DNA from: a virus
Strand: one strand, 5' to 3'
IMG/VR virus record: IMGVR_UViG_3300003187_000161
Location: 1-26,322 of that record
Length of the DNA: 26,322 nt
The translations under genes were made by a program, and so were the position numbers. Positions 13,507 to 19,783 of this stretch are shown in pieces. How positions within the stretch are numbered: the stretch's first letter is position 1; the number at the start of each line of letters is the position of its first letter. The notes below the pieces were generated by a model. It saw only the letters and a list, made by a program, of their open reading frames with translations, did not search any database and had not been told where the DNA came from.

Positions 13507-15388
13507 CGCTGGTCAGGCCCCGCTTGACCGCCGCCGCGGCGATCTCGGCGATGGTGCGGTCGCCATTGGCGCCGGCCATGGAGATGTTGAAGGTGATCGG
13601 CTGGCTCGATCCGCCGCCGCTCCCGGCCGCCGCCTTGACGACGTGGTTCGGGATCACCTGGCCCGGCACCGACGGGGCGAACCATTCCCGGCCGGTCTCG
13701 CCGACTTGGTAGAGCTTTCCGGGAAGCACCTGGCCGCCGCCGGCGCGGCTGCCACCGAACAGTCCCCCGAAGAGACTTCCGAAAAGGCTTCCGATCCCGC
13801 CCCACACCACGCCGCCGGCTGAACCGCCTGATGAAGCATCGGACGGCCCGGCGAGCCAGCTCAGCAGCCCGGCCCCGCCACTATCCACGCCGAAGAGCTG
13901 ATTGAACACGCCGCCGAGCGCGCCCTGCCCGAACAGCCCCTTGCCTGCGAGGTCCAGCAGGCCGAGCCCGATGCTGTCCAGCGCGTCGTTGAAATCCTTG
14001 GCCCCTTTGATGCCGTTGGTGAAGACGTCGCCGACGGCGGTGATGGCTTCAGCCACCTCCTTCTGTCGCGTCTTGGCCTCGTCTTGGGCCTTCGTGTGCT
14101 CCGCCTGCGTGATGATGCCAGCTTTCAGCTGTGCGTCGTGCACAGCCTCCTGGACGGTCAGCGCCTCCAGCTCGGCCCTATAAGTGGCGATCAGAGGCAC
14201 GGCCGCTTCCAGCAAGCCGGCGAATTTCTCCTGGTCGGACAGGAACAAGGAGGAACGGCCAACCGGTTCGATCTCGCCGGCCGAAGGACGACGCACCGCG
14301 CCCCCGGTCGCGCGATCGGGGCGAGGGGTCGGGACGATGGTGTAGTCGCTCTTGTCCCTGGCGGGGGTGGTCGGCGCGATTGTCGGCTGTACTGTCTCCG
14401 TCGTCTCTCCTCCCGTGTCGCCGGGTATCTGTGTTCCGTTCGCCAGACGGGCGGCAAGCACGGCCCTCTGCCCTTGGACCAAGCCCAACCACTCTCGAAA
14501 ATCTCTTTGCTTGTCCGCCGCCGCATAGATCGGAAGACCGGTGTCGCCTGGCGCTCTCCCGATCTTGGAATACAGATCAACAAAGTCGATATCCGCCAAA
14601 TCTTTACCGGCATTCTCGTCAAAGAATGCCACAACATCTTTTGTGTATTCAATACGCTTTAGATCTTCGTCATTACCATAAATCTGCTCCTGATTTTCTC
14701 CAAACATGTTTTTTCTGAATTGGACCTGTTCATTCTGCTTGTTCAGCAAATCTCGATAGAGAGGCAACTGCCAACCAAGATCCGAAAATAGATCTCTAAT
14801 CTCATTCTGATATTTGCCGCGTTCCGTCAGAATGGCGCTGTCCACCCGATCCCTTTCCAGTGTCGCTTCACTAGGCGACATGGCCGTAGCACGTTCTTCG
14901 GTCTCCGGGATCGAGTGTCCGAGCCGCTGCGCCACCGCCTCTCGGGTGAGGGCGCTTTGCGCCGGATTGGAACTGCTGGGAAAGAAATCTGAGAGGGAGG
15001 TCAAATCGGCGACGAAACCTATCCCGTCCTTCACCCAGTCTAAAGCGCTGGCTACCTGGATCCGAGACCGCGGATCCGACCGGATGCGCGCAGGTGACAG
15101 ATCCTCGACGCTGAACAGTCGCCGGGCTTCGGCCACCGACTGGGCTTTCAGCAGTTGAGTCCCCAGGCCCTGCATCCCGTCACGGGGCATTGCTCCAGTG
15201 TAAACGGCCTGCATTTTCGCAGCCGCCTTGCCGGCTTGCTGCGCCCGTATGTCGGCGCCGTTCCGAGCCGCTTGCGTCATGCGTCTTTCAGCGCGTTCCG
15301 TCGCGGCGCCGGCAGTTGCCAGGCCTCGCTCCAACGGTACAGTGTTCGCCCTGAGTTCGACGGTGATCCCATCCGTCTTGATGGCCAT
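13466..15388 (-). CDS. Tail tape measure protein
   Basis: A 640-aa protein that sets tail length and is ejected during infection. The N-terminus (MAIKTDGITVELRANTVPLE) and helical Ala/Arg/Gln-rich segments to ~60 are typical. A central charged helical region follows. The C-terminal third has hydrophobic Gly/Phe/Leu-rich stretches (SIGLGLLDLAGKGLFGQGAL, GSLFGSLFGGLFGGSRAGGG) and the classical tape-measure terminus YQVGETGREWFAPSVPGQVI. The start at 15388 has AAGGAGGC at good spacing. The length predicts a fairly short siphovirus tail. The DNA for residues ~195-270 (14580-14810) is clearly A+T-richer than the rest, suggesting an exchanged core. The 3' end lies in a direct repeat with 12007-12223. 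Confidence 0.9.
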   Translation of the reverse strand: MAIKTDGITVELRANTVPLERGLATAGAATERAERRMTQAARNGADIRAQQAGKAAAKMQAVYTGAMPRDGMQGLGTQLLKAQSVAEARRLFSVEDLSPARIRSDPRSRIQVASALDWVKDGIGFVADLTSLSDFFPSSSNPAQSALTREAVAQRLGHSIPETEERATAMSPSEATLERDRVDSAILTERGKYQNEIRDLFSDLGWQLPLYRDLLNKQNEQVQFRKNMFGENQEQIYGNDEDLKRIEYTKDVVAFFDENAGKDLADIDFVDLYSKIGRAPGDTGLPIYAAADKQRDFREWLGLVQGQRAVLAARLANGTQIPGDTGGETTETVQPTIAPTTPARDKSDYTIVPTPRPDRATGGAVRRPSAGEIEPVGRSSLFLSDQEKFAGLLEAAVPLIATYRAELEALTVQEAVHDAQLKAGIITQAEHTKAQDEAKTRQKEVAEAITAVGDVFTNGIKGAKDFNDALDSIGLGLLDLAGKGLFGQGALGGVFNQLFGVDSGGAGLLSWLAGPSDASSGGSAGGVVWGGIGSLFGSLFGGLFGGSRAGGGQVLPGKLYQVGETGREWFAPSVPGQVIPNHVVKAAAGSGGGSSQPITFNISMAGANGDRTIAEIAAAAVKRGLTSVPEINRQHRIRFA

Positions 15389-15661
15389 GAAGCCTCCTTC
15401 AGCCAGATCGTGGGTCTGGACTCTCGGCTGGAGTTCTGGAATTGTTCCGTCGGAAGGTTGGAGACCAGGACGCCTCACGGGCGCTCGCCGGTTGCTTTCG
15501 GTTGCTGGCTGAGCCGGCACGGTCCTCTGGACCGAGACGTGATGTCGCTATCCAGCCGCCAGGGCGACAAGGGCGGTCTGCCGTGACCCGCGGCAGCAGT
15601 TTGGAAGAGATATTGGAAGCCTTACCGGCGCTGATTGGATTCGATATTGAGGGAAACGACC

Positions 15662-16141
15662 GTGTCCGCTGAACGGCTCTTCATCCTGTTCTGTTTCGCC
15701 CTGGTCACTGCCATCGTGGCGTATATCCGAGGCAGAAATGTTGTCGGCTGGTTCATCCTCGGCTTTCTGTTCGGCTTCTTTCCTCTGATCATCCTGTTTG
15801 CGCTCAAACGGCTGCCGCGGGGTCCCGTCAAGACCTGCCCGCGCTGCGTCGAAACGGTCTCGGCAGCGGCCCTGGTCTGCCGCCACTGCGGTCACGAATT
15901 CGCGCTACCCCAGCCGTCTGGGGCAAAGCCGTGGCGATCAACGCCCGTCGTCATCGGGGCGCCCCGTGCATTCGCCTCTCGCAACAGCTATGGGCCTATC
16001 GGCTATTCGGTCTTCACCGACGGGTCGGTCGAGGCGACTCTGGACGGAACCCTATGGACCTGGGACAACATCGATGAGTTCCGCCGGGACATCGACCGCA
16101 GGACGCTGTCGGCTTCAGGCGGACGAGGCCGCGGCATTTGA
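15662..16141 (+). CDS. Two-pass membrane protein with zinc ribbon (moron)
   Basis: A 159-aa protein. Two membrane segments (residues ~5-22, LFILFCFALVTAIVAYI, and ~27-48, VVGWFILGFLFGFFPLIILF) are followed by a double-CxxC zinc ribbon with Cys59, Cys62, Cys73 and Cys76 (CPRC...CRHC). A small C-terminal domain reads YGPIGYSVFTDGSVEATLDG. GTG 15662 is preferred because GAGGG lies just upstream; the in-frame TTG at 15635 has no ribosome site. The next gene starts 1 bp after its stop, so the two form an operon. It is inserted opposite to the late genes between chaperone and tape measure. The zinc-ribbon membrane architecture is common in uncharacterised bacterial and phage proteins; function unknown. 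Confidence 0.72.
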   Translation: MSAERLFILFCFALVTAIVAYIRGRNVVGWFILGFLFGFFPLIILFALKRLPRGPVKTCPRCVETVSAAALVCRHCGHEFALPQPSGAKPWRSTPVVIGAPRAFASRNSYGPIGYSVFTDGSVEATLDGTLWTWDNIDEFRRDIDRRTLSASGGRGRGI

Positions 16142-16142
16142 C

Positions 16143-16631
16143 ATGGGTTTCGACTGGCAATCGCCCTTCGACACCGGACGATCCCTGAGCGTCCCGGGCG
16201 GGCGCGACGGCCCCGTCGGAAGAACGCGGAAAGCGGTGAACAAGATCGTGTTCGCCATTCTCCATCTATCACTCAGGATCCTGCTGATCGGGCTCCTCGG
16301 CCTGGTTTTCCTGTTCCTGCTCATTCTCTGGGGAGACGGCGCCTTCACGCCGTATCCGTCGCTACTGGCGAAGGAGTCGTCGAACTTCACTCGGGCGTCG
16401 GAGCCGGAGTTTCAGAGTCGCCTGGAGAGTTGGTACCCACCTGGATCGAGCGAAAGCGAGTTGGTCGCCGCGCTGGTCCGACATCGCTTCGAGACCAATC
16501 CGGGACGCCGGGCTGCCCTGTATCGCATCTCGTCGATCATCTGCGTCGATGAGGCAAACGTGGCCTGGGACGCGGATGAGGCGGGCCATCTGACGGGAAT
16601 ACGCGGATGGTTCGACAGCGTGTGTCTCTGA
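16143..16631 (+). CDS. Single-pass membrane protein, second gene of the moron operon
   Basis: A 162-aa protein with a basic cytoplasmic N-terminus (GRTRKAVNK), one long hydrophobic segment at ~35-62 (FAILHLSLRILLIGLLGLVF onward) and a ~98-residue soluble C-terminal domain probably facing the periplasm. That domain includes SWYPPGSSESELVAALVRHR and two cysteines near its end (IICVD and DSVCL). It starts 1 bp after the zinc-ribbon gene stop and ends 25 bp before the convergent chaperone frameshift stop. No family recognised. Tight pairing with another membrane protein suggests they act together at the inner membrane of the lysogen. Confidence 0.68.
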   Translation: MGFDWQSPFDTGRSLSVPGGRDGPVGRTRKAVNKIVFAILHLSLRILLIGLLGLVFLFLLILWGDGAFTPYPSLLAKESSNFTRASEPEFQSRLESWYPPGSSESELVAALVRHRFETNPGRRAALYRISSIICVDEANVAWDADEAGHLTGIRGWFDSVCL

Positions 16632-16656
16632 ACCACACGCCGCCGCGCCTCACACC

Positions 16657-16890
16657 CTAAACCACGACGTCGGCCATGCCGATGTCCCGCAACGCGTCCA
16701 CCATCGCCGCGAACCCCTCCTCCGACGGCGCCGCGGCCGGCGACGAATCCGACAGCCGGGCATAGGCCCGGCCGGCGATCAGGAACTCGGCCAGGCTCAG
16801 CCCCCCGATCTCTCGGGGGGAGAGGCCGAGAGCGAGTCCCTGGCCGTAGAAGGCCGCGACGTCGATCCGTCCTCCGTCGCGGCCTCCTCT
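16657..16890 (-). CDS. -1 frameshift extension of the tail assembly chaperone (G-T type)
   Basis: A 77-codon open frame with no plausible start codon, beginning at the slippery heptamer and reading GRIDVAAFYGQGLALGLSPR and then EIGGLSLAEFLIAGRAYAR to a TAG at 16657. Joined by a -1 slip to residues 1-134 of the upstream frame it gives a 211-aa fusion. This is the arrangement of lambda gpG/gpGT, in which the longer chaperone recruits the tape measure while the shorter form coats it. A diverged relic of the same domain at 12909-13090 supports its being coding. Confidence 0.78.
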   Translation of the reverse strand, partial: RGGRDGGRIDVAAFYGQGLALGLSPREIGGLSLAEFLIAGRAYARLSDSSPAAAPSEEGFAAMVDALRDIGMADVVV

Positions 16891-17291
16891 TTTCCCGGCT
16901 GATCCCCGCCCTCCCCGTCGCCGGCCTTGTCCTCGCCCAGGGCCTCGGCGACGCCGAAATAAGCGGCGCCCAGCACCGCCTGGGCAACCGCCAGCGCGTT
17001 GTTGGCGTCGCGCGGATCGGCGACGGGCCGGCCATCGACATAGGTCTCGACCAGCTCCCGCGCCCGCGCCGGCGGGAGGCCGCCGCCGATCAGGCCGAGA
17101 CGGATGGTCTCGACCACGTCGGCGGCGTACCAGCGGCCCGAGAACAGCCGCTGCGCGATCTCGCCCAGGCCGGCCCGGCAGAGTCGCTGAAGCTCCTCGA
17201 TCTGCTTCAGCTTCAGGGCGAACAGATAGTCCCCGTCCGCCCAGTTCAGCACCACCTCGGCGGCGATGTTAGGCTGCGTTCCCGTGGCCAT
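16797..17291 (-). CDS. Tail assembly chaperone (GTA-family / Phage_TAC_11 type), zero frame
   Basis: A 164-aa protein located between tail tube and tape measure. The N-terminus VVLNWADGDYLFALKLKQIE and the helical LFSGRWYAADVVETIRLGLI with GLPPARARELVETYVDGRP match the gene transfer agent family / TAC_11 chaperones. The C-terminal ~45 residues are low-complexity and acidic (GEDKAGDGEGGDQPGKEEAA), and the stop is reached after an out-of-character Ser/Arg/Pro tail. The slippery site at codons 132-134 lets some ribosomes leave this frame. The start at 17291 has GGAGAAG upstream. It acts in the cytoplasm during tail assembly and is absent from the virion. Confidence 0.85.
   Translation of the reverse strand: MATGTQPNIAAEVVLNWADGDYLFALKLKQIEELQRLCRAGLGEIAQRLFSGRWYAADVVETIRLGLIGGGLPPARARELVETYVDGRPVADPRDANNALAVAQAVLGAAYFGVAEALGEDKAGDGEGGDQPGKEEAATEDGSTSRPSTARDSLSASPPERSGG
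16890..16896 (-). other. Programmed -1 ribosomal frameshift site GGGAAAA
   Basis: On the minus strand the chaperone codons read CCG GGA AAA, giving X XXY YYZ = G GGA AAA in phase with the zero frame (GGA is codon 133). After a -1 slip the next codon is AGA, which leads straight into the conserved second domain. The heptamer closely resembles lambda's GGGAAAG. Confidence 0.8.
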
Positions 17292-17305
17292 CCTGCTTCT
17301 CCGGG

Positions 17306-17755
17306 TCAGGCGACTGCCGTCCAGGTCGGCTTGCCGTTAAGGGTGACGGCGATCTGCACCGTCACCCGCTGGCCGCGCTGGGCGGTGACCTGGTAGTTGG
17401 TCAGGATCGCCGGTGCCTGGTAATAGCCGCCGAAATCTGCCGCGGTAACGTCGTAGATCCAGCGCACGGTCTTCTCGACGCCGGAGAAGGCCCAGTCTTC
17501 CCAGGTCTTGCGCGCGTTCCGATCCAGGATGCCCTGGCCGGACAGCGTCATCTGCAGCGCGGAGATGTCGGTGATCTTCCAGGCCGGGTCGTCCGGGTTT
17601 TCGCAATCCGGGATGATGCTCTCATTGGTATCGGTGGCGATCGTCATGCCCAGCTCGGTCAGGCCGCAGGGCGCGGCGAAGGTCTCGGTCGGGGTCGCCC
17701 CGTCGCCGAGCAGGATCATGACGTCGCTGAACTTGAAGGTCTTGGCCTGAGCCAT
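17306..17755 (-). CDS. Major tail tube protein
   Basis: A 149-aa protein starting MAQAKTFKFSDVMILLGDGA, with the acidic ISALQMTLSGQGILDRNARK segment and a closing VTVQIAVTLNGKPTWT. The beta-rich pattern and the position directly before the chaperone are those of siphovirus / GTA tail tube proteins, which stack as hexamers around the tape measure. The start at 17755 has GAGGAGAT at good spacing. A terminator-like hairpin lies just upstream at 17776-17797, so this highly expressed gene may have its own 5' control. Confidence 0.85.
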   Translation of the reverse strand: MAQAKTFKFSDVMILLGDGATPTETFAAPCGLTELGMTIATDTNESIIPDCENPDDPAWKITDISALQMTLSGQGILDRNARKTWEDWAFSGVEKTVRWIYDVTAADFGGYYQAPAILTNYQVTAQRGQRVTVQIAVTLNGKPTWTAVA

Positions 17756-17775
17756 CTTGAAGATCTCCTCACATG

Positions 17776-17797
17776 AAAAACCCCGCACGCGGCGGGG
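17776..17797 (-). terminator. Rho-independent terminator-like hairpin before the tail tube gene
   Basis: On the minus strand CCCCGC-CGCGT-GCGGGG is followed by TTTTTC. It lies between the tail-completion gene and the tail tube ribosome site. Unless antitermination operates, it should reduce read-through and separate the head and neck genes from the tail genes. Confidence 0.7.
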
Positions 17798-17836
17798 TCG
17801 GGGCATGCCGGCGGGCGGCACGGAATGAACCGGGCG

Positions 17837-18250
17837 CTACAGCGCAGCGATGCCTTCAAACTCGATCACGCCGTGGGCGACACCCTGGTCGGCCGGGTCG
17901 TCGAGCAGGCGGGTCTGCCGCCATTGCAGCGACAGCAGGGTGGCCCCATCGAGATCGAGGTCGGCCTCGTCCAGCGCCGCGGCGACCGCGGCGGCGAGTT
18001 GCTCGGCCGTCGCCCGGCTGTAATCCTTGGTGAAGGCGTCGACCTGCACCGTCGATGTCGCCCCGCGGACCGCCCCGGTCGCCTCCCAGGGCGTCGCCGT
18101 CGCGACGGTGCAGCGCAGGAAGGGATAGGTCGGCGACGCCGCGACATAGTCGTAGACGCGCGTCCCGACCAGGGCGGTCACGCCCGGATCGGCCAGCAGG
18201 GCTGCGACGACGGCCTGGCGCAGCGGGCCGGACAGGTCACGGCCGCTCAT
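17837..18250 (-). CDS. Tail completion protein (DUF3168 / gp17-like)
   Basis: A 137-aa protein with LRQAVVAALLADPGVTALVG, then RVYDYVAASPTYPFLRC and FTKDYSRATAEQLAAAVAAA, ending in VIEFEGIAAL. This is the usual DUF3168 / tail-completion gp17 profile. These proteins join the completed tail to the neck. AAGGAGT lies 7 bases before the start at 18250, inside the end of the preceding 58-aa ORF, which overlaps this gene by 14 nt. Confidence 0.85.
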   Translation of the reverse strand: MSGRDLSGPLRQAVVAALLADPGVTALVGTRVYDYVAASPTYPFLRCTVATATPWEATGAVRGATSTVQVDAFTKDYSRATAEQLAAAVAAALDEADLDLDGATLLSLQWRQTRLLDDPADQGVAHGVIEFEGIAAL

Positions 18251-18413
18251 GCGCAGACTCCTTCGGCTTCAGCGTGCGCCGGCCGGCGCCGGCGGCTTCG
18301 GCGGCATCGGCCGCCGCGGTCGGGATCAGCAGCGTCGTCCCGGCGCGATAGGCCAGGATGATGCGGCGGGCCGGGCGGAAATCGAAATCGGTGGTGAAGG
18401 CGAACCAGGGCAT
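18237..18413 (-). CDS. Small 58-aa phage protein
   Basis: A short ORF reading MPWFAFTTDFDFRPARRIIL, then an Ala-rich middle and a basic end (RRTLKPKESAHERP). GGAG precedes the start at 18413, and the ORF overlaps the tail-completion gene. Short proteins beginning M-W-F-TxDFDFRP are common at this place in alphaproteobacterial prophages. Function unknown; the tight packing supports translation. Confidence 0.65.
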   Translation of the reverse strand: MPWFAFTTDFDFRPARRIILAYRAGTTLLIPTAAADAAEAAGAGRRTLKPKESAHERP

Positions 18414-18440
18414 CGTTGCGTCTCCGCTATGGTCTGTCTC

Positions 18441-18785
18441 TCACTGCGTCGCCTTCCGCACGGCGCGCGTGATCAGATCGTCGATATCGGCGCGAACGGC
18501 CTCGACCGCGGGGCGCAGAAAGGGCCGTGCGGCGGTCCCGGCGCTGCCGTATTCGAGCTCCACGGCGTCGGGTCCGGCGGCGACCACGTCCACCGCCAGT
18601 TCGCCCCGTCGTGACACTGTGACCTCGACCTCGACCCCGCCCGGCGTCTTCCGCAGGCGAGACCGCGCCTCGGCCTGGATGCGCCGCGCGGCTTCGGCCA
18701 ACGCCTTGTCGATCTGCATCCGCATGGCCGGCCCGATCCGGACCAGGCCGCGGAGACGGCTGCCCGTACCAGTGACCCGGGCCAT
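18441..18785 (-). CDS. HK97 gp10-like neck / minor tail protein
   Basis: A 114-aa protein with a helical basic N-terminal half (MRMQIDKALAEAARRIQAEA, SRLRKTPGGV), then a beta segment (DAVELEYGSAGTAARPFLRP) and a final helix (VRADIDDLITRAVRKA). The YGS...ARPFLRPA motif is characteristic of the HK97 gp10 family, which forms part of the tail terminator or neck. The start at 18785 overlaps the preceding stop (ATGA), fixing the start choice. Confidence 0.82.
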   Translation of the reverse strand: MARVTGTGSRLRGLVRIGPAMRMQIDKALAEAARRIQAEARSRLRKTPGGVEVEVTVSRRGELAVDVVAAGPDAVELEYGSAGTAARPFLRPAVEAVRADIDDLITRAVRKATQ

Positions 18786-19135
18786 CAGGCAGGCATCCCG
18801 GTCAGGATCCAGACGGCACCGGCCGGGTCGCGCTCGACCGTGCCGATCCGCCAGCGGCCGCCGGCCAGGGTGATCTCGTCGTCCGCCGTCGGCTCCGGCG
18901 TCACACCGGCCTGCAGCACGATCAGCCGAGCTGCCCGGTCCGGGATGTTCCAATCGGCCCGCTGCCGGTCGCCGACCTCGTCGCGATGGCCCTTGACCGG
19001 GATACCGGCGAAGACTGGCGGCCGGATCACCTGCCCGTCCGCGTCCTTGGCCGCGACATGCAGCGTGCCGTCGAGCAGCAGCGGCGCAAAGGCGGCGCCG
19101 AACGCTGCGCGCAGGGGTCCGTTCAGCAGGGACAT
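18785..19135 (-). CDS. Putative head-tail joining protein
   Basis: A 116-aa protein between the head-tail connector and the gp10-like gene, the usual place of a head-closure protein. Features seen are MSLLNGPLRAAFGAAFAPLL at the start, a beta-rich middle and ITLAGGRWRIGTVERDPAGA near the end. AAGGAGGG lies upstream of the start at 19135. Without a search I cannot name the family. It is the first gene after the toxin-antitoxin insert and its terminator. Confidence 0.62.
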   Translation of the reverse strand: MSLLNGPLRAAFGAAFAPLLLDGTLHVAAKDADGQVIRPPVFAGIPVKGHRDEVGDRQRADWNIPDRAARLIVLQAGVTPEPTADDEITLAGGRWRIGTVERDPAGAVWILTGMPA

Positions 19136-19154
19136 GGTGCCCTCCTTGAAAGAC

Positions 19155-19180
19155 CAGGGCCGCCTTGGAAGGCGGCCCTG
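19155..19180 (-). terminator. Strong hairpin after the broken Doc gene
   Basis: CAGGGCCGCC and GGCGGCCCTG form a perfect 10-bp stem with a 6-nt loop. On the minus strand it is preceded by TGAAA and followed by GTCTTTCA, which can extend the pairing. It likely ends the toxin-antitoxin transcript, although the T-run is short. Confidence 0.65.
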
Positions 19181-19201
19181 TTTCACGCGTGATTGAGATG
19201 G

Positions 19202-19544
19202 CTACGAAGGATCGACGACGCAGCCTCTGATCGCCTGTTCGAGCTGCTCGAGGTCGGCATTGTGCTCGATCACCGCCAGCACCAGCTCACCGAGCCAGGT
19301 CGTATCCTCGCCGAGATCCAGCGCGTATCCGTTGGCCTCGATGAACATGAGCGCAGCCGTCAACGCGGTACGCTTGTTCCCCTGCTCGAAGGCATGGTTC
19401 TGGGCGACGCCCATCAATAGATGCAGACCCAACCGGACGGTCTCGGAGAAGATGGGTTTCTCCGGTTTCCGAGACTTCGTCCTTGTTGGTCTCGATCAGA
19501 TCATCGGCGGTCAGCCAGATCGGCTCATTTGGCGAGGACGGCAC
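19202..19544 (-). pseudogene. doc: Doc (Fic/Doc family) toxin, frameshifted by internal deletion
   Basis: The first frame from GTG 19544 reads MPSSPNEPIWLTADDLIETN, then ETGETHLLRDR, the normal Doc N-terminus. At about 19440 the Doc reading moves to another frame, continuing GLHLLMGVAQNHAFEQGNKR with an intact Fic core (HxFxxGNKR) through LDLGEDTTWLGELVLAVIEH to a stop at 19202. Compared with family members, roughly 22 residues between RDR and the LGxHLLMG helix are missing and the frame is shifted, so the gene is inactive unless frameshifting occurs. The GTG start overlaps the antitoxin end by 20 nt, as in a normal toxin-antitoxin operon. Active Doc would phosphorylate EF-Tu. Confidence 0.82.
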
Positions 19545-19677
19545 GCGCGTCCTTTGTCATGCGCATCACCCGCTTGCGCAGGGCACCAAGATCCTGCGCC
19601 TTGCCCGACTTGGCCGGGTAGACGATCTTGCCCCCATCGCTCTTGCGCTTTTCGATCTTGTTCGCGGGTCCGCCCAT
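19525..19677 (-). CDS. Candidate antitoxin paired with Doc (50 aa)
   Basis: A 50-aa strongly basic protein, MGGPANKIEKRKSDGGKIVY, then PAKSGKAQDLGALRKRVMRM and TKDARAVLAK. AGGAG lies 8 bases before the start at 19677, and a promoter-like pair is upstream. Its stop lies 20 nt inside the toxin gene, the usual coupled antitoxin-toxin order. It does not resemble Phd in length or sequence as far as I can see, so it may belong to a less studied antitoxin family. It remains intact although its toxin is broken. Confidence 0.62.
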   Translation of the reverse strand: MGGPANKIEKRKSDGGKIVYPAKSGKAQDLGALRKRVMRMTKDARAVLAK

Positions 19678-19707
19678 GATCCGCTCCTGACATCGCTCGA
19701 TCGTGGA

Positions 19708-19736
19708 TTTGTATCATACGGGAAACACGCTGTCAG
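19708..19736 (-). promoter_or_regulatory. Promoter of the antitoxin-Doc operon with overlapping palindrome
   Basis: On the minus strand CTGACA (-35, 5/6 to consensus) and TACAAA (-10, 4/6) are separated by exactly 17 bp, about 30 bp before the antitoxin start. The palindrome GTATCATAC (19711-19719) overlaps the -10 region and could be an operator for autoregulation. It lies between two terminators, as in a classical moron. Confidence 0.5.
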
Positions 19737-19777
19737 AAAACGTGGGACGTCAGAACCAAGGTTTCCAGACGTCCCAC
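19737..19777 (-). terminator. Terminator after the DUF4054 head-tail gene
   Basis: GTGGGACGTC and GACGTCCCAC pair as a perfect 10-bp stem, with a nested AACC/GGTT pair inside the loop. On the minus strand the stem is followed by GTTTTC. It lies immediately after the DUF4054 stop and before the toxin-antitoxin promoter. Confidence 0.72.
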
Positions 19778-19783
19778 TCGCCG

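Noticed and set aside
12834-13712. Plus-strand open frame spanning the relic region and tape-measure end
   Set aside because: It is simply the complement of degenerate minus-strand copies; matching stretches with the frame at 12034-12408 reflect the DNA repeat, not a protein family.
19202-19432. A separate short Fic-domain gene starting at the internal ATG
   Set aside because: The ATG lies in the middle of the Doc helix before the Fic motif and lacks a ribosome site. The upstream frame holds the matching Doc N-terminus, so a deletion and frameshift explain it better.
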